Source: Amaranthus tricolor (Eukaryota; Streptophyta; Magnoliopsida; Caryophyllales; Amaranthaceae). Taken from it: DNA of 64,000 nt. The position numbers and the translations under genes were made by a program. Below, one piece after another: positions 23,470-35,460 of this stretch. Location: assembly GCF_026212465.1 (NCBI RefSeq), contig NC_080058.1, positions 6,295,001-6,359,000 on the forward strand, read 5' to 3'. Under the pieces are notes generated by a model. It had not been told where the DNA came from. It did not search any database and was given only the letters and a program-made list of their open reading frames with translations. Position 1 is the stretch's first letter; the number at the start of each line of letters is the position of its first letter.

Positions 23470-24257
23470 CGTTTCTTGGTGCATCTTATTTACTAACGAT
23501 TGATGATATTATTTTGGTATATGAGACTGCAAAAGGATAATGTTAAGTTAGAACGACGATGACAAGATTGAAGTCACAAGGGCTTAAATTAAGTCAAAAT
23601 AAGACAAAGTACATGAAATATCACTTTGCACAAATGAGATAAGAAGCAACACTATGACGTTAGAATAGAAAGAAATCAATCTATGTGGATGCTTCAAATA
23701 TTTTGTGTCCATATTCAAGAGTAGTGAAGATATACATAAGATGTGACCCATATAAATTAGGTGTGGTAGGGAAAATGGAGTGGCTATTGGGATATTATAT
23801 GATCGAGGTATGCCCCTAAAACTGAATGACAAGTTACATAGGACGTCCAATAGAAAATCGCTTATGTATGTATCAAAATGCTAAACTTCTAGAAAATATC
23901 ATAGTAGGAAGATGAATAGCAAAATGTAAATGGTTTGATAAATTGGTGGACATACCTTTAGCGATACAATTTAAAATGTAAATATAAGAAATGGTTATGA
24001 GTCAAAAAATTGAGAAGATGATGAAAGAAAATTGTTTAAGATTGTTTAGACATGTTCAGAGATAGTAATTAGTAAACCTATAATGAAGATAGAAAGTTGA
24101 AACTCGTGACACGTAAAATGAGGGCAAAGATGACTTGGAGGCTGGAAGACATACAAATTGAGATGGTAGAGAAAATAAAGAACTCGTGTGAACGACCACC
24201 AGAACTGATTTATTGGTTTATATAGCCGATCCCAATATTTTGGGTTCAATATTTTTT
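23470..24257 (+). pseudogene. Decayed LINE reverse transcriptase 3' part
   Basis: Broken translations carry landmarks of plant non-LTR reverse transcriptases in the right order. LFTNDDIILVYET near 23487 compares with the FADDIVL catalytic box. GLKLSQNKTKYMKYHF follows at about 23580. KENCLRLFRHVQR near 24030 compares with RLRWFGHVQR, and the end LIYWFI.PIPIFWV compares with a typical ADP-N-LGL tail. Several stops and frame changes show it is dead. Its 5' end is not visible. Confidence 0.7.
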
Positions 24258-24956
24258 TTAGACTGAATCACAACTACAAGGAAAACCGTTGAAATTGCCA
24301 ACTTGATTTTTAAGGTAAAGAATCCCTAAAAAAGTAAATTAGGTCGATTTTTGCTACAAAGCTATAACATACGTGGGCGGTATTGTAGAAAATTGAAATT
24401 AGGTCGTAGCACTTTGAGAAGTTTGGTGATATCAAATTTTGATAAATATTCAGTAGTCGCAAAGCCACATAGAGGGCGGTTAGGAGCACAACCCCGCAAC
24501 CCATTCTCATGGATCACTTTCATGGCTTATTTTCTTTTAGTTCAACCTCTACTAATTATTTAATTGCGTGTTGCTAGTATTGTTACACAAGAGTAGTAAA
24601 ATTCAGTGGTTTAATGATAAAGGAAGCTCCGATATTCCCTGACCACTTTGATCTTTATTTTCTGGTTTCGCCCCTACTCCTATCATATCATGTATACGTC
24701 TTGTATTGATCACCGAGTTTAATATCACGCAGCCAGTTGCAGGGCTTTTGAAACTATGTCAATTACACGCAACATTTCCAGTTCACTTGAAGCTAGTTTG
24801 TATAATCAAAACTAGAACATCAATTTGAACCAACTGCAATTTACAGGTCAAAAAGATCTCGAATATACAGCGAAAAAAATCCCGAGCAAGAGCTTAAACA
24901 CCAATACGATGTATATATACATAAAGCAAACATATAGGTTCCAATGCCTAAATACC
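24258..24956. other. UVR8 3' flank
   Basis: Between the LINE remnant and the UVR8 stop codon. The part nearest 24956 probably contains the UVR8 3' UTR on the minus strand. No other feature is supported. Confidence 0.5.
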
Positions 24957-27900
24957 TTAAACAGGTCCATGGTCTACACGTATCCGTTTCACATCATTTT
25001 CTGGGACACTCGCGTCATCGCCATTGTCTCTAGACCCGGCTGCTGAAACCTGCTCCTGAGAATGTCAAAATGTTTCAACCTTTAGCACATAACCGAATAA
25101 AATGGGCGAGTATACTATGCAATATTTAGAATGATAATAATTCGTTATTGAAAACAACTAAACATACAGTTTCATCAGGGACGACAGCATATCTTTCTGA
25201 AGGCGGAATTGATATTTTCCCTGTTTAGAGAATAGAGGAGTTATGCAAGTGCTTCATTTATAAGTGAATAGAGATGAGAAACGAGTAAAACCTGCTGATG
25301 GATCGGCTTTAGAGCACTCTATTCTTTGACCACGCGACCCATCCCAGCTCAACGCCTCTATGAGCTTTGGAGAGTTTCTGAAATCAAGACATATAGTTGA
25401 TAATCTTAGTGTTCTTTTAATCCAACTTTAGATTTCAAATTAAGATTTATATTCAGCTAGTGCTTAGCAATTTAGCATCTTGAGATCGTCACACGTGCGG
25501 CCCGGCCTGTTACTTGGCACTGATTTCTTGTCCCGTGCATACCTTGTTCAAGGTTTTCGAAGAATGGCCCGTCCGACACAAGGCCAATAGGCACGGCTTG
25601 CCAGGACCGTTTTTTCTAGGTAAAAAGTTTTTAAAAATCGGCCCATGCTAAACCCAACCATGGCCTGCGGTGGCACGGGCACAGCTCATGGCCATGTTTA
25701 AGTGGGATAACTACTGACTTCTTAGGTTCACAATTCACATGCTTTTAGTAAATAAGGCATAAAAAGTTTCAGTAAGACGCAGTTTATTTTATATAGAAGA
25801 TCAAGGAGGTTAGAACTCATTACTTGAACGCATGCCTTGGCGTCCATGGACTAATCACGAGATTCCAAACCACTGTCACGTGATTCGCTCATTTCCTCGT
25901 GAATTGAAAATAGCGAAATATAATCGTTTTTGGGCTTATTTAGAGTCAGTTTGAACGAATAACTAATTTCTAAAATGCATTATTTGGCGAATTATGTTAC
26001 GCTATTCCAAACAAAAAACATTTATAGGTCCACTAGCTCACAACAAACTTCCAAATTACAGGTCTTTTCCACTGACCTCATATTGTATAGGTTATCAACT
26101 ACCATTATATCCACCCAACTCAAAAAACTTTCCCCGATGCCTAATTAAGCTAAAGAGGCTCCTTCCCTAAGAATCGTATAGGGTGGTTGCAGTGTAACAT
26201 GATTCGCTAGCTAATTCGCTTTTTGAATTCGTGATTCGCTCAAAGAATAGCCTAAAATCGACAATAATTCATTTTTTCGATTCGCTATTCACGAGGAGAT
26301 TAGGACACTGGGTGGTTGACATGATCAAACTTACCCCTAAAAGAGCGACCAAATCAAATCAACCCGGATTTCAGGAAGTTAGAGCTGGCAATGGTATTAG
26401 TTATTACCTGTCAACAGAGTCGCCATGCCCAAGCTGTCCATTAGTACCTCTTCCCCAAGAGAACACATTGTTTCTCTCTGTAATAGCCAAAGTGTGTCTC
26501 CACCCACAACATATTTGCATTACTTTCTGGCATCCGTTTGAAACACCGTTAGTTTGCTAAAGAAGATCCATAGTGAATAATAACCATAACATATAAGAAA
26601 CAAAGCAATAAGGATAGGGATTTGCCTGATCATTGGGAAAAGAAACTTGCACAGGAGAGCAACGGTCAGTATAATCGCCCACACCAACCTGTCCAAACTG
26701 CCCGATACAAAGGCAAGGTTTCAGGTTACAAACTTACAACTAAGTAGAACAGACTAATAATCCACCAAATACAGATAGAATTAACACATCAAAAATGTAT
26801 ATCACTAAAAGCTTATGAGAGCAACTAAATAATGCTGGAAATTATGATAGGCATATCATCTTACCACCACCCCATAGAATCGCCGAAATCGTAATGGTCG
26901 CAATGTCGCAGACGCGGTACCTTGCGGTGCTACATCTTGTTTCACGGACATCTCAAATTCATTTTATCATAGTAATTTAAGTTTTCTAGAGCATATATTT
27001 ATATTAAAGCTTACAACAGACCTTTTGGAACCTAATACACTTTTTATAAAAGATTATAATGGTAAATATGTTAAACTAACAACTTACAATGGCAATTACT
27101 CCATGAATTTAAATCACAGAGTTACATGACAAGGTTTTGCTAAAGAGCAAGCTCAAAATCAGTTATAAACCGGTTGTTATGAAGAACAACCACATTTTTA
27201 TTCCATACACCACCCACTCTTACACTAATTCCAGTATTAGATAAGGTTATAACTAACTAATCTATCAGCTTAGATTGTTTTCCTATATTCCACAACTCTC
27301 GAAAACTATAAAAAAAATTACTTAGTTAGATAAGATTGATACATTTCAGCAGATCTCTTTTAGATGATAAGAATCTTGACTCAGCTGACCTCTTTACAAG
27401 ACCAATTTCACAGAAAAGCAAAGCCATCTTTAAAATCCAATTCTGATTACTACTGTTTATTTGGAGACCAGAATTGAAAGAAAATAAAATATATAATTCC
27501 AAATTAGTTTAGAGAGGACAAACGTCCACAGCATTTAATAAACCCTGAATTCAGATCAACAGAATAGCCAAATACTAAGTGTAGAGACAAAGGAATGGAT
27601 GAGTATGAACCTTATTCCATCCCCAACCGTAAAGCTTTCCCTCGGAAGTCACTGCCATGGTATGTCTCCAACCACCTGATATCTGAAAACAACAAAACAA
27701 AGGATTCATACATTTACATAACTAGGGGTGTGCATAATTAGACTGAACCGGCAATCTAGACCTAAACCGAACTAAACCGAATCGGCCCAGATGCATTCAG
27801 TCTGGTTTACAAGTCTTACATATAAATTATTCCAGGTCTTACATATCTTTCCCTTTGAAGTACTGTATGAGCACATAGTCGTCAATTTTTTTAGGGTTGA

Positions 27901-30900
27901 GAGTGATTTCCTAAAAGTACACTTTTATGCATAGAGAAACTAGCATGACAATTGCACTTTTAAGTTAATGTTACTCTCTCGAACAAAGCTCTAAAGTTTA
28001 TGTCAATCTCTCAAGCAAAGGGAATTGCTGATTAATAAAGAGTTATATAAATACATCTAGGATAAGGATCCATCACAATAGGCCATAGCTCCATATAAAA
28101 GAGCGATTTATGCAAATTGCAACATCATTGACATAGAATTAGTAGGAGTTCCCTCCCTAAATCTCGAATCCGCATTACTAGCTGTGAAAGTCTGACATGG
28201 TATGAACAAACCTCTCGAGTCTCAACAAAATTAGAAATGTCCAAGATCCAATCTAGTAACTTTCTATGTGAATAAATAATAGGTAAAAAAAATCTTTGAG
28301 AAGAACTCATATTGTCGATCAGATATTGGTAATCAGCATGCCACCTTAAAATCAAGAAAAAGTGCATGATATATTGATATGACGCAACAGATTAGCCACA
28401 AAAATCAGTTTTGAAATTCAACTCATCTTATAGAACACTTTCACATTTCAACTAATAATGCTTTGAGGTTTTTCACACACAAAAAAAGAACAATTGAACT
28501 CGAGCATTATGCATTGTACTATCAGCAATGTTTTGTAAAGAAAATACATATCCTATGCTCCAAACTCCAAAACCCAAGCCTCTCGTCCTGACCAAAATAT
28601 AAACTAATAATACGGGAAGACAAAGACAAGCAGTGAATATAGCATGTAACCTGAGAAATGATTTGGCCGCTCAGAGCTTCCAACTTGTGGGGAATTAAGT
28701 GATCTTCAAAATCCCCATGCCCTAGTTGACCATATTTACTCCATCCATAAGTGTATATACTACCAGAAGAGGTAACAGTTATTGTGTGCCTCCATCCACA
28801 TGCAACAAGATTCATCTCTATACCCTGAAAATTGATCCAAGTTTGGGTGTCAAAGATATAATGCAATCAAATTGGCAACTTCATCAACCAACATTATAAA
28901 AAATAAAAAATAAAAATAAAAACCAAAGGAAGCTCCACTGCATAAGAACAAATTATCTCTCTTTAGATAACAAATAGTTAAAAACAGGTTTCCACAAAAT
29001 CTTTGTTGGAGTACAAAAGTGGAGCCATCACAGACAGCTGGGCAATTCACATTCGCTTCTTAAAAAGGGGCCTATCATTCTATTATATACTCCCTTCTAT
29101 TCTATACATCTGTCTCATTTATCATTTTACATTTTTCATCAATTACTCTTAGTTTGGAATTTATTCTTAATTTGTAAGTTAAAACTTAGTAAAGTGGAAT
29201 CTTGCTTGATTCGACTCGTTGTAAACTTTTTAATATCAACATTTTATAATCATTAAGTGTACATTACATTGCCCCAATGCAATGCCATTAAGTGGCTCTC
29301 ACCTAGGGTGGGGTTTGGGAGGGCCGTATGTACGCAACCTTACCTTTGTTAGTGATAATACTAACAAAGAGGTCGTTTCCAATTAACCCTTGGTAGTAAA
29401 CATTATGTGTAAATTCCATAAAAAGTGCACATGATTTGATGAGTCATTTTAATATAGTCCATTATAATTTAAAATTAAAATACCATAAATCTTTAGTACT
29501 AATGAAATAAGGGACATATAATTTTTAGGTATGCACAATCAAAGATATTAAGGATTGAATTAGTGCATTAGCAAACGTGCAATGAGAAATGAGACAAATG
29601 AAAGGAATAGAAGGGAGTACATAATTTTTCCACAGTAATCCAGCTGAAACAGAATGCAAAGGGAAAAAACAATGGCCAATTTGGAACTCAAGCCCATTAT
29701 ATCTTTTTCTAAAGAACACTCTCATTCCGCTTGGGTTTTCCTACCATGGAAAATTCCACTTTCTCTCCCATGGTACTGTCTCTATTTTCTCTCACAAACA
29801 TAGTCGTTCTTTTCACCTCAATACTCATTTTATCTTTTTGTCCTTGTCCCATTCTTGCATAGGAACTTACATTGCTATTGCAGCAGAAAATTCTAGCTAA
29901 CAAGAGCTAATTTGGCCAGAAAATTTTCTGCAATGACTTGCTCATCTTAACTTTTCTCCATCAGGTTTGGCAAATCATTTCATGATGGAGAAGCACCCAA
30001 AGCAAATCATTCAAGTGTGGCCTCTCATCCATCCAACTGCATTTGCTGTCGAATTTCAACACCCTAATTTAAGGTAATAAAGCAGGATTCACCCAAGAAT
30101 TATCCGCATTGTAAGGGGAATTCATCAAGAACCTTAAAAGAAAATGTGAAAACAAGCAACAACAATGTCCGAGCCTTAATCCCAAAAATTATTCCCATGC
30201 AAGGAACAAGCAATAATTCTAGCAAAACTACAATAATGGTAACCTCGCGAGGGACTAAGGGTTTATTCCAAAATATGGAGTTAACATTCCAAGATTGGTA
30301 GTAGAATTCTTCATCAAGGTGTCAAATGGCAATAGAAGTTCCAGCCTAGTTCTAGTGAGAAAATTGTAAGACTTTGATTTATTTCCCATAGTTAAAACAT
30401 TGAATCATCAAGATTTAATATGGGTCATCAAAGAATATCCTTTTCCTTAAATAGATAGATATTGATTTACTATCTTTTCGTTGTTAATATTCAATCCTTA
30501 AGCATAGCACATATTCTCAAATGAGATGGTCTCAAGGTCAGACCATCTCTATTTGGTTGACTAAATGTACACTTACAATTTTTAAGTGATTACTTATAAT
30601 CTTAAAGTGATTACTTACAATCTTAAAGTGACCAATTATAACAAAGTGATCATTTACATTTTTAAAGTGATCACTTACAATCTTAAAGTGATAAATTAGA
30701 GAAATAGATTGATTGACGTGTTATACATGTCAACAATTGCAACAATAGATATCAACTGACAGCAGTGTGCTGTTCATCTAATCGTCTTAGTTCTAGGATC
30801 AAGAACTGCTCGTTTGCCTACAAGCAAAAACTAAGGGAGATTTATGATCAGCAAACGGAAGTTTCAAAGCACAACTTTTTCAGAGAGAAAAAGGAGCATT

Positions 30901-33600
30901 CATTCAAAATAAGCTCTACTATGCAGGAGTAAAAATAAGGCAAAAGCGATAGCCAAAAAATGGGGACATACATCAATTGTAGAAACTTTTTCAGGAACCA
31001 AACGATCCTTTCTGTCTCCTAAGCCCAAATTTCCATATCGGCCCCATCCCCAGCCATACACCTCACCAGCTTCTGTGACAGCAGCACTATGTTCAGCACC
31101 AGCAGCCACCATTTTCACGGGTATTCCCTGGAAAAGAATAACAGCTATGATTCTTCATAGATGTCGCATGATCACTACATAAAGACTCAGCCAGAACCAG
31201 CTTTAGCAAGTCAGACATCAAGTAATGAATTGCAGTTCTTTAACGATATTATATGTACCTGGAAGGCTTGAATTTTTTGAGGGACGAGAGAATCCTCAGT
31301 GTTGCCAATTCCAATCTGACCATTTTGGTTCCTTCCCCAACTTCAACAATAAAGAACAAAAAATATATTAGTCAGCAACAAAGATCCAGATTAGAATATT
31401 TACAATCTAGTCCAAAGTATTTATAGACATAATATTTCAAATGCTCATTTCGAGATTTTCAAATAATTTATCCGGGTATATGCTAATTAGGACACCAAGG
31501 GGGTAAACCATAAACACATGGAGGGCTTGGTATGCAAACCATAGAGTACAAACATGAGTGACATTTAGTAAATGCAAACATAGCACGTGAATAGAAAACG
31601 CAACTTATGATGGACGAGAAAGACAGTTAATTGATTAAGCTCTGCTAGAACATTTCACATTTCATGTAGTTCCAGTTCTTATCAATTAAATTTAAAATAG
31701 AAAAAGAGCAATTTATATTTAAAAAAACAACCTTGCTACCTCCCCATCCATAGTAACTGCCAAGCAGTGGCTGTCACCACAAGCAATTTGCTTGATCTTG
31801 TTACCACCAAGTGCCTTGATGGGTTGAGGAATAAATAGATCACTAGAGTTTCCATGACCTAGTCTCCCAAAATCCCCCCTGAAAACAAGGATCACATAAA
31901 CAAATCAACACCATATTTGACACCTAATAATAAAATATTACTTAAAAATACAAACAAAACAGAAAAGGAATAGCCAACAAAACATACCATCCCCAACTAT
32001 AGATTTGCAAATGAGGCTCAGAATATGCAAGGGTATGGTCAGCCCCACAAGTAATTGAGTCCACCTCATGACCATCTAATGCGCTCAATCGCACAGGTGA
32101 AAATCGATCCTCGGCATCTCCATGGCCTAGTTGTCCATCTTCCCCTCTTCCCCAAGAGCAAACCACATTTCCAGCTGAACATGTATTTAATAGTCACAGC
32201 ACAAGTCAAGAGTATGATCCTTTTATAAAAACCTTGGTTAAACTCTTTAGTATTTATCTCAATTTAAAAAGAGGGAAGGGGTTTCGCACCAAGATAACAT
32301 AAAATAATATACTCTTCAATCACAACCAAATTGGAACGCTATTGCCCACCAAAGACAATCAACTTCCCCATACTTCCTTCTATGTCACAATTTCCCAGTT
32401 AGTAAAAGTTGGTGAAGCTCATTTCCATGCAAATTAACTCGTCAAAAAACCATCTAGAGCTGAGACTGAAGTCATGGGTTTAACACAAACTCACAAGCAG
32501 AAACAAAATTTGTGTCAAGGTCATTTAACAAGACGAGGCACTGTCAATTGATGAACATTGGAGATTACTGGGCCAAACCAAAATAAAAAGGATAAACAAA
32601 TCAAACCAGGTATTTATCCATGTGCAAGGATGTATTAAAACATACCAACAAGTAGCCCAAACAATTGGTAATCCTATATGTGTTCATTGCAATGGTGGAT
32701 CATTACTATATATTAACTAAGATAAGGTTCAGACTGATCAATATTAAGCCAAAGTTAATGTTCTTCAATTGCATCTTTGAAGACTAGACCCATAATCACT
32801 CAAAACTGACCTATTTCTAGATTGATAGTTCCTGTGAGCATCACCATAAGCATCCGAGGCACCAATGCAGCATACCTATTGTTTGTAGCTAGTAACATAA
32901 TTAGCTATCCAATATCCTGGAATCCTTCTTTCTACAAATATAGGTTTCAGCTTTCATTACCAGGTTTGGTTACAAGACTCTCTTAAACTTTACAAACAAA
33001 TGACAATGACAACTAAGCATGGGCCACAGCTACTCAAACGACGTAGTTGAAATATCATCACTTGAATAAGATACAGTTTTTAGTCTTTACTCTTAATATA
33101 CAATGCAACCATGATCATCTCACTAACACATGATGAATTCATGATCTTCTTAGAGAATCTGATCTTGTCTGAGTTGGAGCATGTATCATCTTCGCTAGGA
33201 GGAATATAGGATCAATTCTCCCTTCCCCTCCCCTAGCCTTCCTTTACCCTCAGCCTACCATGTACCCAAGGAAATCATGATCTAGTTTATCCTTTGAGCC
33301 ACACTTTCAATCACACAAAAAAATAATAATAAATAATAAACAATTCTAGTGAAACTTTGAACAAAAAACTCAAACCACAATCACCCAAAACAATCAATAC
33401 ATCACCAAACTATCAATTACAATGCTCCTATAAATAAATCAGAACAAAATAAAGTAAGGGTTCTTACAGAGAAGAGCAACAGAGTGACTAGCACCAGCAG
33501 AAATGAGAAGAATCTGACGAAAATTTTGATGGGTATCGCTAGATTTCTCCTCAACTGCAGCATCTACAACAAAGGTTTGATCTTTTTCCTGTGTACCCAT
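24957..33600 (-). CDS. UVR8: UV-B photoreceptor UVR8
   Basis: Seven-bladed RCC1-type beta-propeller that absorbs UV-B through tryptophans, monomerises and binds COP1. Minus-strand exons are 33600-33468, 32174-31988, 31878-31732, 31340-31259, 31127-30972, 28824-28651, 27682-27611, 26697-26626, 26526-26408, 25377-25292, 25220-25168 and 25055-24957. They join in frame to 459 residues (Arabidopsis 440). Three GWRHT motifs place Trp246, Trp298 and Trp350 where Arabidopsis has Trp233, Trp285 and Trp337, a constant offset of 13. The C-terminal COP1-binding VP pair in YAVVPDE is at 423-424, with the same offset. [18 protein letters not shown] and [15 protein letters not shown] are near-identical to UVR8. 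The extra residues are at the N-terminus, before [15 protein letters not shown]. Intron 8 uses a GC donor. The gene appears intact and single. Confidence 0.96.
25495..25720. mobile_element. GC-rich repeat in UVR8 intron 9
   Basis: A sharply GC-rich patch in an AT-rich intron, with words such as GTGCGGCCCGGCC, GGCACGGCTTGCC and GGTGGCACGGGCAC. Dispersed GGCCCGGCACG-type repeats are common in plant genomes as non-autonomous elements. Ends and superfamily were not determined. Confidence 0.4.
25875..26001 (-). mobile_element. MITE of about 130 bp, family B, inverted copy
   Basis: Reads GTCACGTGATTCGCTCATTT at one end and GGCGAATTATGTTACGC at the other, so the outer GT(C/A)AC(G/A)T(G/A)ATTCGC ends are inverted. 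It matches the complement of 26192-26315 and 55890-56020. It lies in UVR8 intron 9. Confidence 0.65.
26192..26315 (+). mobile_element. MITE of about 130 bp, family B, second copy
   Basis: Begins GTGTAACATGATTCGCTAGC, continues GAATTCGTGATTCGCTCAAA and ends GCTATTCACGAGGAGATTAG, with the extreme right end degraded. It faces the copy at 25875-26001 about 190 bp away in the same intron. Confidence 0.6.
29100..29617. mobile_element. TA-flanked MITE, family A, with nested insertion
   Basis: Ends CTCCCTTCTATTCTATACAT and, reverse-complemented, CTCCCTTCTATTCCTTTCAT with TA on each side. It has the family interior (ATTCTTAATTTGTAAGTTAA, CTTGCTTGATTCGACTCG). At 518 bp it is about twice the family length, because unrelated sequence including a SINE-like piece sits inside. 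It lies in UVR8 intron 5. Confidence 0.75.
29275..29405 (+). mobile_element. Truncated Au-like SINE nested in MITE
   Basis: GGGTGGGGTTTGGGAGGGCC, then TGTACGCAACCTTACC, then a spacer and AAAGAGGTCGTTTCC. The pattern GTACGCAGCCTTACC...GAGGCTGTTTCC is typical of Au-type plant SINEs. The pol III box region is incomplete, so this is a truncated copy. Confidence 0.55.
30560..30720. repeat. Direct repeats of an AAGTGAT(C/T)ACTTACAAT unit
   Basis: About five imperfect units of 20-24 bp (AAGTGATTACTTATAATCTT and variants) in UVR8 intron 5, just after a GAGATGGTCTCAAGG-type inverted end near 30522. A single similar unit (AAGTGATCACTTACAATTTT) recurs near 55347. It resembles the inside of a foldback or MITE element with tandem sub-repeats. 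Confidence 0.6.
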
Positions 33601-33981
33601 TTCTTGATCAAAAAAGACAAACCCAGAAACCCCAAAAACACATTAAAAAAGAAAACCCACAAAGAAACACAAATTAATTCCTAGTTTGTCGAGTATTAGT
33701 ACTGTGCAACAATTTGAGAAGAGAAAAAGCAGGTAAAATTGAATCGACAGTTTTCTGAAGGCAGGTAGTACAGAAGAGAAGAGAAAAGAAGATACTAGAT
33801 GACTAGACAATGGAGCAAAGAAGGGCTGTGATTTGTAGCATTCAATGCACAATTAAGGTCTAAGAAAAATAGTTTTGGTGAGTTATAGTTTGTGGTCAGT
33901 GGTGGCCATTCCCATCCTCCACCACTCGTTTGCTTTTAGTTTCCCTCTGTTTTACTTCTTTTAATACCTCCTCCCTCTGCT

Positions 33982-33987
33982 CACGTG
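33982..33987. promoter_or_regulatory. G-box (CACGTG) upstream of UVR8
   Basis: Palindromic CACGTG with context TCACGTGA, about 380 bp upstream of the UVR8 start codon. G-boxes bind bZIP and bHLH factors such as HY5, which acts in UV-B signalling. Whether this copy is used is unknown. Confidence 0.4.
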
Positions 33988-34145
33988 AGTTTCCATATTT
34001 TTATTGTTTTTTGATGTCCATTTTTGTATTGTTTTTATTATTTTAAGATTTTTTTTACACAATTCTCTTACTTTTAAGTTTTAACTATATCATCATTGTT
34101 ATGGGTCAAATAATTAAGCCCATATAACATTTGGCCACTCTCTTA

Positions 34146-34965
34146 AGAGACCGTCTTTTCTAAAGACGGTTCTCAAAAGCCCAGCTTATTATGTTAATTT
34201 AAAAAAACTTATGCGTGCATGTAATTATAATGTGAAAAGTCATATAATATATTTGGAGTTATAACAATATTTATTTGGGGCTATAACGTAATATATTTGG
34301 TGTTAAACCAGCATATATTTGAGGATTATAACATAATTTATTTGGGGTTATAACATAATATATTCGAAGCTATAATAATATATATATATATTTGAGATTA
34401 TAACATAATATATATGAGGTTATAATAACATATATTTATGGTTATAACATATTATATTTGGGGTTATAACATAATATTAGTTCGGTATCTAATTGTCTTT
34501 GTTTGAGGATATAATATTTTTAGAATACCAAATATATTTATGTTATAACCCCAAATATATATTGTTATAACTCCATATATATTATATTACTACTTCAAAT
34601 ATACATTATTATAACTCTAAATATATTATGTTATAACCCCAAATATATTATGTTATAACCACAAATATATATTGTTATAACTCATATATATTATGTTATA
34701 ACCTTAAATATATATATTATTATAACTTCAAATATATTATGTTATAATCCAAAATAAATTATGTTATAAACCTCAAATATATGCTAGTATAATACCAAAT
34801 ATATTATGCTATAGCCCCAAGTAAATGTTGTTATAACCCCAAATATATTATGTAATTTTTCACATTACATTTACAGGCACGCGTCAAATTTTTTTTTTAA
34901 ATTAACATAATAGGCTGGGCTTTTGAGAACCGTCTTTAGAAAAGATGATCTCAAGTAAGAATTGT
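34146..34965. mobile_element. Foldback element with tandemly repeated arms
   Basis: The outer ends GAGACCGTCTTTTCTAAAGA (34147 on) and the complement of the right end, GAGATCATCTTTTCTAAAGA, match. Both continue with CGGTTCTCAAAAGCCCAGC and TATTATGTTAATTT. Inward, each arm is a run of imperfect 24-25 bp units reading TATTTGGGGTTATAACATAA, inverted in the right arm. The centre is near 34500. It has no coding frame. This architecture is that of foldback elements. It lies 550-1,370 bp upstream of the UVR8 start. Confidence 0.85.
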
Positions 34966-35039
34966 TGTAAAATATTTAGTCAAATCTTAAACCACTTACT
35001 TTAGTCCACTAACTTTTTAAAATAACTACCCACTACTCA

Positions 35040-35460
35040 TTATTAACCACCACTATCACCCATCATGCCAATGATGTCCCTTAATTCACTGACAACCTTC
35101 ATTCTACCATTATAAATACGTATTGCATGCATCATTTGCACCCTAAGGTTTTATATTCATGCTTTTACTCCGCAAAAATACACTGCCCTCCTACTTATAA
35201 TCTATACTTAATCAAACATTCCTTCAATTGAGTGAAGTCATCCTACAATTCGTTAATCTTGTATTCATTAAATATCATACATTCATTGATTTTTGTTTTC
35301 CGATCTGACTTGAGCATTGGAGGAGTTTTCTGAAAAATCACCCCCGGAAAAGATTAATATTGTATTGCAGGATTTGAGGTCTCATCAGCAGAAGGATCAT
35401 AAGCATTTCCTAATTTTATTACGGAAACAATTATAATTTAATTATTTGTGTTATTATTGG
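35040..35460 (+). mobile_element. Probable solo LTR remnant (Ty3/Gypsy type)
   Basis: A TATA-like ATTATAAATACG near 35109 is followed by CTGACTTGAGCATTGGAGGA and CACCCCCGGAA (35306-35347). These resemble the ACTTGAGCGTCGGAG...CCCCCGG block of the R/U5 region of many plant Gypsy LTRs. No pol or second LTR was seen. LTR ends are not defined. Confidence 0.4.
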
